From assembly GCA_051155775.1 (NCBI GenBank), contig DAXETV010000016.1, positions 1-64,000 of the forward strand: 64,000 bases of DNA, given 5' to 3'. Positions 17,839-26,907 of this stretch are shown piece after piece. This DNA comes from CAYSCZ01 sp051155775. GTDB lineage: Bacteria; Bacteroidota; Bacteroidia; Cytophagales; Cyclobacteriaceae. Under the pieces are notes generated by a model. It saw nothing but the letters and a program-made list of their open reading frames with translations. It ran no database searches and was not told the origin of the DNA. Numbering within the stretch: the first letter of the stretch is position 1; each line of letters begins with the position of its first letter. A program made the translations under genes and the position numbers.

Positions 17839-19794
17839 ATGAGATTGATACTCTGTTTCCTGTTTATAATTCCAGCCGCCATCACAAAAGCGCAATTTAC
17901 AGACCAATCTGCCAAATATGGTATCAATAATATTGGAAGTAACTATGGTGTATCATTCGGTGATTATGATAATGATGGAGACGATGATCTTTATATAACA
18001 ACTAGAGGTCAGGAAGCTAACTTGTTTTATGAGAATAGCAGTGGACAGTTTATTGAAGTTAGCCAGTCGTCAAATGTTGTTTTCACAGGTAGTTCCAATG
18101 GTGTGGTTTGGTTTGATTACAACAATGATGGATACCTTGACTTGTATGTGGGGAATGAAAGAAGCCAAAATATTCTTTATAAAAATAATGGTGATAAAAC
18201 TTTTATTGATGTAACCGGAGAATCAAATACCGGAGATACGAGAAATCCATTGGCCTTAATGGCTGGCGACCTCAACGGTGATGGACATACAGACCTATAT
18301 CTGGCTAATATTTCAACGCAAAACTCTTACTATCAAAATAATGGGGATGGAACTTTTAAAAATGTGATCCTTCAGTCAGGAGCGATGGATGATCTTATAG
18401 CCATGGGATCTATATTATTTGATTATGACAATGATAATGATCTGGATATCTATCTAACGCATGATGCAAAGCAGCCTAATATACTATATCAAAACGATGG
18501 AAACGGAAATTTTACTGATGTATCAGCTGAAAGTAAAGCTGATACCCGCTGTTTTTGTATGGGCGTGGATATAGCAGATTTTAATCGAGATGGATATCAG
18601 GATATTTATATTGCCAACCTTGAGTACAATACATTATTAAAAAATAATGGTGATGGTACATTTGATAATCTATCTTTTGAGTCAGGAACCGATGATTTTG
18701 GGATGGGCTGGGGTACCACAACTTTTGATTATGACCATGATGGCTTTGAGGATATCTATGTGGTCAATAATTATTTCTTTTCACCTTTTGTTAATATTCT
18801 TTACAACAATTTAGGAGACTTTTATTTTGAAGCGGATAATAATTCTACAGTTCTTGAAAGCAAATATGCAGGATTTGGAATAGCATATACTGACATACAG
18901 TCTGATGGCGACCTGGATTTGGTTATCGCTAATTCAGGTCAGAATAGTGTGGGCAACCAGTTATTTATCAATGAGTCTAACGATGGAAACTGGGTGTCTT
19001 TCAAATTGATTGGTAAAAATTTTAATAAGGATGCAATAGGTTCTAAGTTGAAATTAGTTGCAGACGGAGACAAACAATATGCTCAATTGGTTGCCGGTAG
19101 CGGATATTTATCTCAGAATTCAATGTGGTTGCATTTTGGTCTGGCCAATAGTGATGAGATAGATTCACTCGTCATAACATGGCCAAATGGCACTATCGAA
19201 GTTCACAGCGGATTGGAGGTGAATCAACATTATTATGTGATGGAAGAAGAGCAACCAACCACAAAACTCATCTTAAAACCTTTGAAGCCTTCAAATTTAA
19301 ATGCAAGTTTTAGGGATCATTTTGTGAGACTTCAGTGGTCTGATAATTCTTTTGGGGAATCAGGCTTCCAAGTTTTCAGATCTGTAGGAGATTCATCCAA
19401 TTTATATCCGTTCGGAAAGGTGTCCGGAGATGTTACTGAGTTTGTCGATAATGATATCCGGCCAAACCAACAATATTTTTATTCGGTACAATCTTATAAT
19501 GATTTTGGAGCATCGCCATATTCAAATATTGCTAAGGTAATATTTACAGTAACCAGCGCAGAAAATGACTTAATAGATGGTTTAATAACACATCCAAACC
19601 CTACAACAGGCAGATTTAAAATACAATCGAGAGAAAAGATTGATCTTTTAAGTATTTATAATTTGAATGGAGAAAAACTGAGAATACAACAAAATGGTGA
19701 TTTCATTGATCTTTCGGGTTATCCTGCCGGGATATATATTTTAGATATGTCTGTTGACAATAATTCGATCCAAAAAAAGATACTTAAAAAGTAA
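17839..19794 (+). CDS. secreted FG-GAP/VCBS and ASPIC/UnbV repeat protein with T9SS domain
   Basis: About 651 residues from the ATG at 17839, chosen over 17824 because MRLILCFLFIIPAAITKAQ is a proper signal peptide and the earlier ATG touches the terminator. Residues 30-390 hold repeated calcium-binding-like FG-GAP/VCBS motifs (DYDNDGDDDLYI, DYNNDGYLDLYV, DLNGDGHTDLYL), forming a beta-propeller. An ASPIC/UnbV domain follows (GSKLKLVADG ... WPNGTIEVHSGL), then a fibronectin type III domain (about 490-570) and a type A T9SS sorting domain (HPNPTTGRF ... IYNLNGEKL). This CRTAC1-like architecture is frequent in exported Bacteroidota proteins; ligand and function are unknown. It follows the starch-binding lipoprotein but has its own transcription unit, so a role in starch use is only possible. 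Confidence 0.85.
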   Translation: MRLILCFLFIIPAAITKAQFTDQSAKYGINNIGSNYGVSFGDYDNDGDDDLYITTRGQEANLFYENSSGQFIEVSQSSNVVFTGSSNGVVWFDYNNDGYLDLYVGNERSQNILYKNNGDKTFIDVTGESNTGDTRNPLALMAGDLNGDGHTDLYLANISTQNSYYQNNGDGTFKNVILQSGAMDDLIAMGSILFDYDNDNDLDIYLTHDAKQPNILYQNDGNGNFTDVSAESKADTRCFCMGVDIADFNRDGYQDIYIANLEYNTLLKNNGDGTFDNLSFESGTDDFGMGWGTTTFDYDHDGFEDIYVVNNYFFSPFVNILYNNLGDFYFEADNNSTVLESKYAGFGIAYTDIQSDGDLDLVIANSGQNSVGNQLFINESNDGNWVSFKLIGKNFNKDAIGSKLKLVADGDKQYAQLVAGSGYLSQNSMWLHFGLANSDEIDSLVITWPNGTIEVHSGLEVNQHYYVMEEEQPTTKLILKPLKPSNLNASFRDHFVRLQWSDNSFGESGFQVFRSVGDSSNLYPFGKVSGDVTEFVDNDIRPNQQYFYSVQSYNDFGASPYSNIAKVIFTVTSAENDLIDGLITHPNPTTGRFKIQSREKIDLLSIYNLNGEKLRIQQNGDFIDLSGYPAGIYILDMSVDNNSIQKKILKK

Positions 19795-19814
19795 GGCTAC
19801 CCAGTCAGGTAGCC
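19795..19814. terminator. stem-loop between convergent genes
   Basis: GGCTACC and GGTAGCC are perfect complements around a six-base loop, directly after the stop codon of the VCBS protein gene. The U-rich side is on the minus strand, so it mainly ends the lipoprotein transcript coming from 20518. Confidence 0.7.
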
Positions 19815-19840
19815 ATAGATTATCGCTATCGTTTGATTAG

Positions 19841-20518
19841 CTATCCTAAACTATCAATCAGGGTATCAATCTGATCGATTGCTGCACTAAGGTCTACTCC
19901 ACAGTTATCCTGAATAACTACATAGAAATTTCTTATTTGTTGATAGTAATTTGTTAGTGCTGATTGAAAATTTCCGGTAGGGTTAGCTTGTACTTGTGCT
20001 AATAATGTAGAAGCTGCGCTTAGTATTTCTTGCTGAAGTGTATTTATAGCACCTGCTGTGCATCCATTCCCGCCAAAACCAAGACCGGCACCGGTATTGA
20101 GGTTATATGCATTGCCGCTGTAATTTGTTCCATCAAAAGTGATGTTGTAGGTGACAGTTTGTTCTGTTCTATTATAAACAATAGTTCCCGAAATTGTTTT
20201 ATCCCCTGCAGTAGTGCCTTCATCAATGGTTACCGTAATTTCACCTTCCGTAACATTTACAGTTCCAGTGAAAGTTGCATTAATTCTCCCGCTCACCAAA
20301 TAGTCAGGAATAGAAAAAGTAGCTTCAGATTCGTTTATGCTGGTAATTTCCAATTGAAGATCACTAGCATTCTCGAAATAAAAGCTTCCTTGTAAGTCAC
20401 TTACCTCGCCATTTTCCTGAGGTTGAGAATCATCGTCGTCATCATCGTCACCGCAACCCGTAATTGTGATGGCGAAACAGAGAACCAATAATAATTTTAG
20501 TAAGTTCCAATTTTTCAT
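19841..20518 (-). CDS. lipoprotein with acidic surface-export-like signal, function unknown
   Basis: About 225 residues from the ATG at 20518; the frame stays open to 20575, but MKNWNLLKLLLVLCFAITITGC is a clear lipoprotein signal peptide. The lipid Cys is followed by G and seven Asp residues, an acidic stretch like the lipoprotein export signals that send Bacteroidota lipoproteins to the cell surface. The middle (about 50-160) is beta-rich with Thr and Ile, and the C-terminus is helical with one Cys pair candidate (GNGCTAG and DNCGVD). I do not recognise a family. It diverges from the dienelactone hydrolase gene. Confidence 0.75.
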   Translation of the reverse strand: MKNWNLLKLLLVLCFAITITGCGDDDDDDDSQPQENGEVSDLQGSFYFENASDLQLEITSINESEATFSIPDYLVSGRINATFTGTVNVTEGEITVTIDEGTTAGDKTISGTIVYNRTEQTVTYNITFDGTNYSGNAYNLNTGAGLGFGGNGCTAGAINTLQQEILSAASTLLAQVQANPTGNFQSALTNYYQQIRNFYVVIQDNCGVDLSAAIDQIDTLIDSLG

Positions 20519-20585
20519 AGCTGAATGTTTAAATATTTTAATTTGAATTAAGATTCGAAAATAATACCATACCAACTCTTTTGAT

Positions 20586-20603
20586 ATACCATGAATATGG
20601 TAT
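20586..20603. promoter_or_regulatory. inverted repeat between divergent lipoprotein and hydrolase genes
   Basis: ATACCAT and ATGGTAT are perfect complements around GAAT; a further ATACCAT lies at 20564-20570. The site is in the control region shared by the lipoprotein (minus) and the dienelactone hydrolase (plus), so it could be an operator. No regulator of this pair is evident. Confidence 0.35.
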
Positions 20604-20676
20604 TTTTATTTAATAAGGAGAATTTAATATAGAATAGAAGATTGCTTAACTTCACTGCTTAAACACTGAATTTATT

Positions 20677-21510
20677 ATGAGACTATTCTTAATCACGATA
20701 CTAATTGCGGTTTTAGCTTCTTGTACGGCCAAAAAAGAAAAATCTTATGAAGATAAGATGACCGAAGCGCATAAAGATGATCAACCGGTATCCAATGTAT
20801 CCTCTGTATCCATGGAGGATGTTGTTTCTGAAGCAGTTGTATATACTACAGTAGATAATAATGAGGTGACAGGGTATCTGGCTAAACCTAAAGAATCCAC
20901 GGAAGGCCTACCGGGTATCATTGTTATTCATGAATGGTGGGGCCTTAATGATAACATACGTACCATGACAGATAAACTGGCGGATAATGGATATGTTGCT
21001 TTAGCAGTAGACCTTTATCAGGGGAATGTGGCCGAGACTCCTGAAAATGCAAAAAAGTACATGATGGAATCAATGGATCGGTCTGAAATGCTTATTGAAA
21101 ATTTAAAAGGGGCTTATGCTTATTTGAAAGAAGAGAATAATGTAATGAAAGTAGGGACTATTGGTTGGTGTTTTGGAGGCGGTTGGTCGTTAAATACAGC
21201 CATTAATTTGCCCAGGGAAATTGATGCCACTGTTATTTATTATGGCCGATTGGTTACAGATAGTGATAAATTAGAGCCATTGAAGATGCCGATACTAGGA
21301 ATTTTTGGAGCTGAAGATCAGGGAATACCTGTTGAGAATGTGAGGGCGTTTGAATCGGTCTTGAGTGAATTGGACAAGGATGCCAGCATACATATTTATG
21401 AAGGTGCGAATCATGCTTTTGCGAATCCATCTGGAACGAGATACGATCAAGAGGCAGCTGAAGATGCCTGGGAAAAAACTATTAATTTTTTCAATGAAAA
21501 TTTAAAATAG
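20677..21510 (+). CDS. dienelactone hydrolase family lipoprotein
   Basis: A 277-residue alpha/beta hydrolase with an N-terminal lipoprotein signal (MRLFLITILIAVLASC, lipobox LASC). The catalytic triad of the dienelactone hydrolase family is present: nucleophile C165 in GWCFGGG, D214 in GAEDQG and H246 in GANHAF, plus E86 in HEWWG, which controls the Cys nucleophile in the family. The first 50 residues after the Cys are a charged linker. Such enzymes hydrolyse small esters or lactones; the real substrate of periplasmic Bacteroidota members is not known. It is followed 56 bp later by a response regulator gene with no obvious functional link. Confidence 0.88.
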   Translation: MRLFLITILIAVLASCTAKKEKSYEDKMTEAHKDDQPVSNVSSVSMEDVVSEAVVYTTVDNNEVTGYLAKPKESTEGLPGIIVIHEWWGLNDNIRTMTDKLADNGYVALAVDLYQGNVAETPENAKKYMMESMDRSEMLIENLKGAYAYLKEENNVMKVGTIGWCFGGGWSLNTAINLPREIDATVIYYGRLVTDSDKLEPLKMPILGIFGAEDQGIPVENVRAFESVLSELDKDASIHIYEGANHAFANPSGTRYDQEAAEDAWEKTINFFNENLK

Positions 21511-21566
21511 CTAACAATTCCTTATTTGAGTGTACTTATTAAGGACTGATTTAAATCATCAGACTC

Positions 21567-22184
21567 ATGAAAGTTTTCCTTACTGATGACCATGCGATAA
21601 TGTTGAGCGGCTTGTTAAAGATACTTAGCGTGGAGGATGACCTGGATGTGGTGGGAACCGCCGAAAATGTAAAAAATACCCTGACAAAGCTAGATAAGTG
21701 TAAGGTTGATCTATTAATAACTGATTATAACCTGCCGGATGAAGACGGCCTTTCTTTAGTTAGAAAAACAAAAGAAAAGTATCCTGATATTAAAATTATA
21801 GTGCTAAGCATGCATGACGAACAACACCTGGTAAGGGAAATAATTAAGGAAGGAATTGATGGGTATATACTAAAAAAGGACTCCCATAAAGAACTTATCA
21901 ACGCTATCAGGGCTATTCAATATGATAAAATTTATTTGAGTAGTGAAATCAATGCCATGCTGGTAAACGACGCTGATGGTGAAAGCAAGCAAAAGTTACT
22001 AACTACACGAGAAAGAGAAATATTAAAGTTGATTTCCAAAGAATACAATAATAAACGTATTGCAGAAACACTCTTCATTTCTGAACGAACGGTAGAAACG
22101 CACAGGAAGAATATATTCAGAAAAACGGGTACCAATAGCCTGGTGGGATTAATCAAATTTGCATACAACAATCATCTCATATAG
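21567..22184 (+). CDS. NarL/FixJ-type response regulator (LuxR helix-turn-helix)
   Basis: A 205-residue two-domain regulator. The receiver domain (1-120) has the acidic pair DD (7-8), phospho-acceptor D53 in ITDYNLP and a conserved Lys in ILKKD (about 105). The LuxR-type helix-turn-helix (about 144-200) reads LTTREREILKLISKE and SERTVETHRKNIFRKTG. No histidine kinase is adjacent, so it is an orphan whose partner lies elsewhere. Length and layout are standard for the family. Confidence 0.93.
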   Translation: MKVFLTDDHAIMLSGLLKILSVEDDLDVVGTAENVKNTLTKLDKCKVDLLITDYNLPDEDGLSLVRKTKEKYPDIKIIVLSMHDEQHLVREIIKEGIDGYILKKDSHKELINAIRAIQYDKIYLSSEINAMLVNDADGESKQKLLTTREREILKLISKEYNNKRIAETLFISERTVETHRKNIFRKTGTNSLVGLIKFAYNNHLI

Positions 22185-22192
22185 TTTGTGTG

Positions 22193-22741
22193 TTATTCAA
22201 ACGCCTTAATCCACAGTTCAAGAGTTTCCATATGTTTTTTTCCATAGTTAGAAACCTCAGATCTTATTTGATTAAGGCTTTTTTCTTCAAATAACTTTCC
22301 TGGCACTTTAGAGTAGAACAGGTCTGCATAACTAATTATCATGTCTTCAAGTTTTTCACAAATAATAGCTTCGGCCGGTAACGATAATCCGCTTTGTATT
22401 ATTTCTTCACTCGTTGTATTACCCACACCAATGTGATTCTCAGCTATTCTTGCGTGATCAGGCAGACCTTCGCTTGATAGTATTCTTTTGCCAGCTTTGA
22501 CGTGCATAATATAAGGCAAATTACCATGACACGCTATCGTAGGTGCGTCTGTATGTATTATTCCAATATCATGTAGCATACTGGCTTCTTCAATAAACGC
22601 TAACTGATCCGATGGTAAACCAAGTTTTCTTCCAATGGATAGTGCTTTGGCTGTAACCATGGTCACATGTATCACATATATTCTATGCACCGGCTGGTCT
22701 GCCGATATATATTTATTGATTACAGCATAGTAATCAATCAT
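22193..22741 (-). CDS. HD-domain phosphohydrolase-like protein
   Basis: A 182-residue HD-superfamily protein. The metal site is visible as H25, H57-D58 in MLHDIG and a later Asp in SYADLFYSK (about 140), with an extra His in AENHIG. The family hydrolyses phosphate esters such as nucleotides or similar; the substrate cannot be deduced. It converges with the response regulator gene, 8 bp apart, with no clear terminator between them. Confidence 0.82.
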   Translation of the reverse strand: MIDYYAVINKYISADQPVHRIYVIHVTMVTAKALSIGRKLGLPSDQLAFIEEASMLHDIGIIHTDAPTIACHGNLPYIMHVKAGKRILSSEGLPDHARIAENHIGVGNTTSEEIIQSGLSLPAEAIICEKLEDMIISYADLFYSKVPGKLFEEKSLNQIRSEVSNYGKKHMETLELWIKAFE

Positions 22742-22817
22742 TTATAGATCATCTTTACTAATGATAATGACATAATCTAAGGCTGGCATTTATTTTACAA
22801 GTATTAAAACCTAAAAA

Positions 22818-23423
22818 CTAATCCTCGACGACGGGCGTGATCATGATATGGGCTCTATGTGTACCCGGATCCATTATCCAGGGGTCACCAGGTTGCCTTG
22901 GTTTGGTCAGTAGACCCGTCGATTCCGGTGTAGCATATGGAATGTAAACCACGTATCGATATTTTGCATTTTCAACAACCTTTTTATCGGAATCATATGC
23001 TGCATTTTTACCGTATAAAACATGCAGTGTGGTTGGGTTATCCGGCATGTTGAGTTTCCCATCCTGAACTTCCTGTTCAACAATTTCAAACATTTCCTGT
23101 CCTCCTTTTCCTTCGTTTCTCAATGCCCTTCTTCTGGCCATATAAGGATCTAAATCTTTGTGATAACAAGCACAACTGAACCCTTCTTTTGAGGGGTCAT
23201 CAGCAAGACAGATTATTTCGTTTTTACCATTTCTTATTACTTTTAAAGCACCATTACTGTCGTAACCCATAACGGTTGCTTCATTTTGAAATTCCTCTGG
23301 TGCAGCCATAACTGCGGCCATTATTTGATCTTCCCTATTTGGGATGCTGGGTTGACTGTTACAGCTTGAAAATATAAACATTGCTGAAAGTGCGAGAATA
23401 ATTGAATATCCTGGTTTTGTCAT
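22818..23423 (-). CDS. conserved lipoprotein of unknown function
   Basis: About 201 residues (start at 23423 or the adjacent ATG at 23426). The signal peptide ends at a lipobox FIFSSC. The mature part has recognisable conserved-looking stretches (ATVMGYDSNG, CLADDP, CACYHKDLDPYMARRR, TPESTGL, HRAHIMITP). Similar secreted proteins occur widely, with no assigned role that I know of. The cluster of Cys and His (CLADD, CACYH, THRAHIM) could bind a metal, but this is a guess. It lies 13 bp downstream of a small secreted protein gene and is probably co-transcribed with it. Confidence 0.75.
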   Translation of the reverse strand: MTKPGYSIILALSAMFIFSSCNSQPSIPNREDQIMAAVMAAPEEFQNEATVMGYDSNGALKVIRNGKNEIICLADDPSKEGFSCACYHKDLDPYMARRRALRNEGKGGQEMFEIVEQEVQDGKLNMPDNPTTLHVLYGKNAAYDSDKKVVENAKYRYVVYIPYATPESTGLLTKPRQPGDPWIMDPGTHRAHIMITPVVED

Positions 23424-23436
23424 CATTTTTGAATAT

Positions 23437-23919
23437 CTACCACTTTTCAGGGTAAGGTTTTAATCTAGTAAATATGTGAAAGCTTTTTTCATCAGATTCA
23501 GCTTTCAAAGCATTTGAGTAAAATGTAAAGGTGCGTTCCTTGCTACCTGACTTTGTATCAAAATCGTAAAGATATAATTCAAAGTCAAAAGTAGCAGCAT
23601 GTTCATAATTGCATTCTGTGCCATCAAATCTATATTCAAAGTAAGATCCGTTTTCATCTTCTTTCATTTGCTCCCTTGAAAGGTCTTTGTAGATGGTTTC
23701 AATGGTTTGTCCATTATTTTTAAAAACCATTTTTTGACCTTCATTGGAGCCTTCTGTATATACTCTTAGTGTAAAGATAAAATCGTTTTCCCGGAAAAAG
23801 TTACCCTCAATATTATCTGGCAGGTAACAAATACGTTGATCATTATCACAAATTTTTTCTTGAGCAGTACCTTGAAAGCTCAACGAAACAATAAAAAGGA
23901 TTAAATAAATGAGTTTCAT
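23437..23919 (-). CDS. small secreted protein of unknown function
   Basis: A 160-residue protein with a signal peptide (MKLIYLILFIVSLSFQGTAQ). The mature 140 residues are mostly beta-strand in pattern, with three Cys (ICDN, ICYL, ECNYEH). No family is recognised. It is first in a two-gene unit with the conserved lipoprotein gene at 22818-23423. Upstream, 23920-24113 is an AT-rich gap with no recognisable site. Confidence 0.65.
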   Translation of the reverse strand: MKLIYLILFIVSLSFQGTAQEKICDNDQRICYLPDNIEGNFFRENDFIFTLRVYTEGSNEGQKMVFKNNGQTIETIYKDLSREQMKEDENGSYFEYRFDGTECNYEHAATFDFELYLYDFDTKSGSKERTFTFYSNALKAESDEKSFHIFTRLKPYPEKW

Positions 23920-24119
23920 ACACTGTTTTTTTTAGATAGAAAAATTAAATAAAATACCCAGAATATACTATTTAAGTCCTGTAGTATTTGTAACGCTTTT
24001 ATTTTTCAAATTGATAATTATTTTATTTTAAGCTCATTTAAAATTATCTTTAAGAAATGACTTTTATCATATGAAAGCGTTCATTTTTGAATCATTTTTT
24101 TGTTAAACTTCTAATGTAT

Positions 24120-24815
24120 ATGAAAATAGATTTAAAAGAATATTTTTCTGAAAAAGACAAACTTTTAGCAGAGGCTTCACAGCCTGGCCCTGTAGTTACG
24201 CTCAGCAGGGAATTTGGATGTGAAGTTATTCCTATAGCACAAAACCTGGTTACCAGACTTAATTTATCCAAAAATCCAACCAAAAATACCACACAGCCAC
24301 GCTGGCAATGGATAAGCAAAGAAATACTGAATGAATCCGCCAAAATACTCCAGAGACAACCGCACGAAGTTCAACGGGCTTTTACCCCTAATGAAAAATC
24401 TAACCTTGAGGAGATGATATCTTCACTTAGTCAGGAATCAATTAGTTTAAACAAGATCAATGAGACAATAAAGGACATCATATTAACCTACTCTAAAAAG
24501 GGACATGTAATTATAGTTGGCAGGGGGGGCGTTTCTGTAGCAAAAGAGATTGAAAGATCCCTGCATATCAGGGTCCATGCACCCTTGTCTTACCGTATTG
24601 AAAATTTGATTAAATCAAAAAAATTATCTGCGCAGGAAGCGGAAAAAATGGCTAATGAAAATGATAGCAGACGGGAATTATTTATAGGCAAACTTACGGG
24701 TAAAAAGTTTCATCCCAGCATATTTGATGCTTCCTTGAATAGAAGTACACTTTCTCCAGATGATATCGTTAAAGTGATTATGGATTTAATGAAGTATAAA
24801 GATCTCATAGATTAA
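24120..24815 (+). CDS. cytidylate kinase-like family protein
   Basis: About 231 residues. The frame is open from a TTG at 24087, with ATGs at 24114 and 24120; I prefer 24120 (MKIDLKEYF). The N-terminal motif VVTLSREFGCEV and the central IIVGRGGVSVAKE ... HIRVHAPLSYRIENL match the cytidylate-kinase-like family. The usual P-loop glycines and Lys are not obvious, so nucleotide binding may be altered. C-terminal KIGKL-type residues (LFIGKLTGKKFHPSIFDASLN) also fit. The family is predicted to transfer phosphate to small molecules, but the substrate is unknown. It stands alone and converges on pgk. Confidence 0.75.
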   Translation: MKIDLKEYFSEKDKLLAEASQPGPVVTLSREFGCEVIPIAQNLVTRLNLSKNPTKNTTQPRWQWISKEILNESAKILQRQPHEVQRAFTPNEKSNLEEMISSLSQESISLNKINETIKDIILTYSKKGHVIIVGRGGVSVAKEIERSLHIRVHAPLSYRIENLIKSKKLSAQEAEKMANENDSRRELFIGKLTGKKFHPSIFDASLNRSTLSPDDIVKVIMDLMKYKDLID

Positions 24816-24822
24816 ATAAAAT

Positions 24823-24853
24823 AAAGAGGCTGCTTCTTGAGACAGCCTCTTTT
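24823..24853. terminator. bidirectional Rho-independent terminator
   Basis: AAAGAGGCTG pairs with CAGCCTCTTT around a 10-base loop, with A/T-rich flanks giving U-tracts in both directions. It serves the cytidylate-kinase-like gene and the converging pgk gene. Confidence 0.9.
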
Positions 24854-24856
24854 ATT

Positions 24857-26044
24857 TTACTCATTTAAGGCTTTAACACCGGGTAATTCTTTTCCCTCCA
24901 TATATTCCAATAGAGCCCCGCCTCCTGTAGAGACGTAGCTGACTTTATCCCCGTACCCCAGACTATTTACAGCAGCGGCAGAATCTCCACCACCAATTAA
25001 AGAAAAAGCACCATTGGACGTAGCTTCTACCACGCCAGTAGCTATCAGTTTGGTTCCTTCAGCAAAGTTGCTCATTTCAAAAACGCCCATGGGCCCGTTC
25101 CACAGAATGGTTTTCGAATTATTGATTATTTCGCTGAAAACTTTTCTTGCTTCCGGTCCGATATCCAAACCCATCCATCCATCATCTATTGAATAATTAT
25201 CAGCGGTTTTGAAGTTAGCATCATTTTTAAATGCATCAGCAATTATTGAATCTTTGGGCAATTCAAGGTTTACATTGTTTTCTTTAGCCTTGGAGATTAA
25301 ATTCCGTGCCAACTCTAGTTTATCTTCTTCCACTAGTGAGGATCCTATATTCCCCCCTAAAGCTTTGAAGAATGTGTAGGACATCCCACCTCCAATAATG
25401 AGATTATCCACCCGATCCAATAGTTTTTCTATGATCAGAATTTTATCAGATATTTTTGCGCCGCCCATGATAGCCGTGAAAGGTCGTTTAGCATCATCAA
25501 GTACCTTTTGGGCATTCGCTATCTCAGCGTGCATGATGTAGCCGGTCATTTTCTCTTCAAAGTATTTGGCCACGATGGTTGTTGATGCATGAGCCCTGTG
25601 GGCGGAACCAAAAGCATCATTAACATAAACATCCCCATGTTTGGAAAGCTTTTCCGAAAAAGCTTCATCGCCTTTAGTTTCTTCTTTGTAAAAACGAGTG
25701 TTCTCCAAAAGCAGTATTTCACCTGTTTTAAGGTTTGCTGATTTTTCAAATGCTTCCTTCCCGATGCAGTCATTAGCAAAATGAACAGTAGTTTGTAGCT
25801 TATCTGATAAATGGTTTATGATATGTTTTAAAGAGAATTTTTCTTCAGGTCCTTGTTTTGGTCTTCCAAGATGACTCATCAGTACGGCCGATCCACCATC
25901 ATCCAATATTTTCTTTATAGTTGGTATAGCGGCTCTAATCCTTGTATCATCTGTTATTTGGAAGTTTTCGTTTAAGGGCACATTAAAGTCTACCCTTACC
26001 AATGCTCTTTTACCTTTAAAATTAAAATCATCAACGGTTTTCAT
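24857..26044 (-). CDS. pgk: phosphoglycerate kinase
   Basis: A 395-residue glycolytic enzyme that converts 1,3-bisphosphoglycerate plus ADP to 3-phosphoglycerate plus ATP in the cytoplasm. I start at ATG 26044 (MKTVDDF) rather than the TTG two codons earlier. The N-domain signature RALVRVDFNVP (13-23), SHLGRP, ENTRFY, the nucleotide-binding GGGDSAAAV and the terminal hinge STGGGALLEYMEG are all intact. Length is normal for bacterial PGK. It stands as a single gene between a terminator and the yebC gene upstream on the same strand (90-bp gap). Confidence 0.97.
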   Translation of the reverse strand: MKTVDDFNFKGKRALVRVDFNVPLNENFQITDDTRIRAAIPTIKKILDDGGSAVLMSHLGRPKQGPEEKFSLKHIINHLSDKLQTTVHFANDCIGKEAFEKSANLKTGEILLLENTRFYKEETKGDEAFSEKLSKHGDVYVNDAFGSAHRAHASTTIVAKYFEEKMTGYIMHAEIANAQKVLDDAKRPFTAIMGGAKISDKILIIEKLLDRVDNLIIGGGMSYTFFKALGGNIGSSLVEEDKLELARNLISKAKENNVNLELPKDSIIADAFKNDANFKTADNYSIDDGWMGLDIGPEARKVFSEIINNSKTILWNGPMGVFEMSNFAEGTKLIATGVVEATSNGAFSLIGGGDSAAAVNSLGYGDKVSYVSTGGGALLEYMEGKELPGVKALNE

Positions 26045-26134
26045 AAGCAAATTTTTTGGTTAACCAATAACTGCAAGATATATAAAATGATGCTTTAAGT
26101 TAATAGATAATTAGAATGCTTAATTATGAAATTG

Positions 26135-26845
26135 TTAAGCGATGTTGGTATAAACGGCCTGTACATCTTCGTCATCTTCTATCTTATCAATAAGTTTCTC
26201 TATTTCTTCTAATTGTTCTTCGGAGAACTCAATGGGTGTGGCGGCGAATCGCTTAAGTGTAGATTTTTTGATGTTTATGCTTTTGGCTTCGAAGGCTTCG
26301 GATAAAGATCCAAAATCTTTATAATCTCCATAAACATATACAGTTCCTTCGTTTTCCTCGATTTCTTCCAGGCCGGAATCAATAAGTTCCAATTCTAATT
26401 CTTCAAGGTTAATGTCTTCTGTTTTATCAAACTCAAAGACAGCTTTTCGATCAAACATAAATTCAAGTGACCCGGAAGGCACCAGGCTGCCACCAGCTTT
26501 ATTGAAATAAGATTTTACATTGGCAACGGTCCTGGTGGTATTGCCTGTTGCGCACTCTACGAACACCAGTACTCCATGAGGCCCCTTGCCTTCATAAGTT
26601 AATTCTTCAAATTTTTCTGCATCCTTTCCGGTGGCCCGTTTTATCGCATTCTCTATATTATCCTTAGGCATGTTTTGTGCCTTGGCATTTTGAATGGCTG
26701 TTCTAAGTTTGGCATTCATATCAGGCTCCGGCCCACCTTCCCTGGCAGCTACCTGAATAGCTTTAGCCAGTTTAGGAAATATTTTGGACATTTTATCCCA
26801 GCGTTTCTCTTTGGCAGCTCGGCGATATTCAAATGCTCTTCCCAT
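26135..26845 (-). CDS. yebC: YebC/PmpR family protein (TACO1-like)
   Basis: About 236 residues. I start at ATG 26845 because MGRAFEYRRAAKEKRW is the universal family opening; the frame runs three codons further to a TTG. The family motif block RAIQVAAREGGPEPDMNAKLR and AKAQNMPKDNIENAIKRATG is intact, and the rest follows the three-domain layout. YebC-family proteins bind DNA as regulators in some bacteria and in others assist translation of proline stretches; the present role is not specified by the sequence. Upstream on the same strand, 62 bp away, is the S46 peptidase. Confidence 0.93.
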   Translation of the reverse strand: MGRAFEYRRAAKEKRWDKMSKIFPKLAKAIQVAAREGGPEPDMNAKLRTAIQNAKAQNMPKDNIENAIKRATGKDAEKFEELTYEGKGPHGVLVFVECATGNTTRTVANVKSYFNKAGGSLVPSGSLEFMFDRKAVFEFDKTEDINLEELELELIDSGLEEIEENEGTVYVYGDYKDFGSLSEAFEAKSINIKKSTLKRFAATPIEFSEEQLEEIEKLIDKIEDDEDVQAVYTNIA

Positions 26846-26907
26846 ATGTTTCAAAAATTAAGTCAACACCAAAATTTTATCTGTTACAAGCTATCGTCTT
26901 TAGGTTA

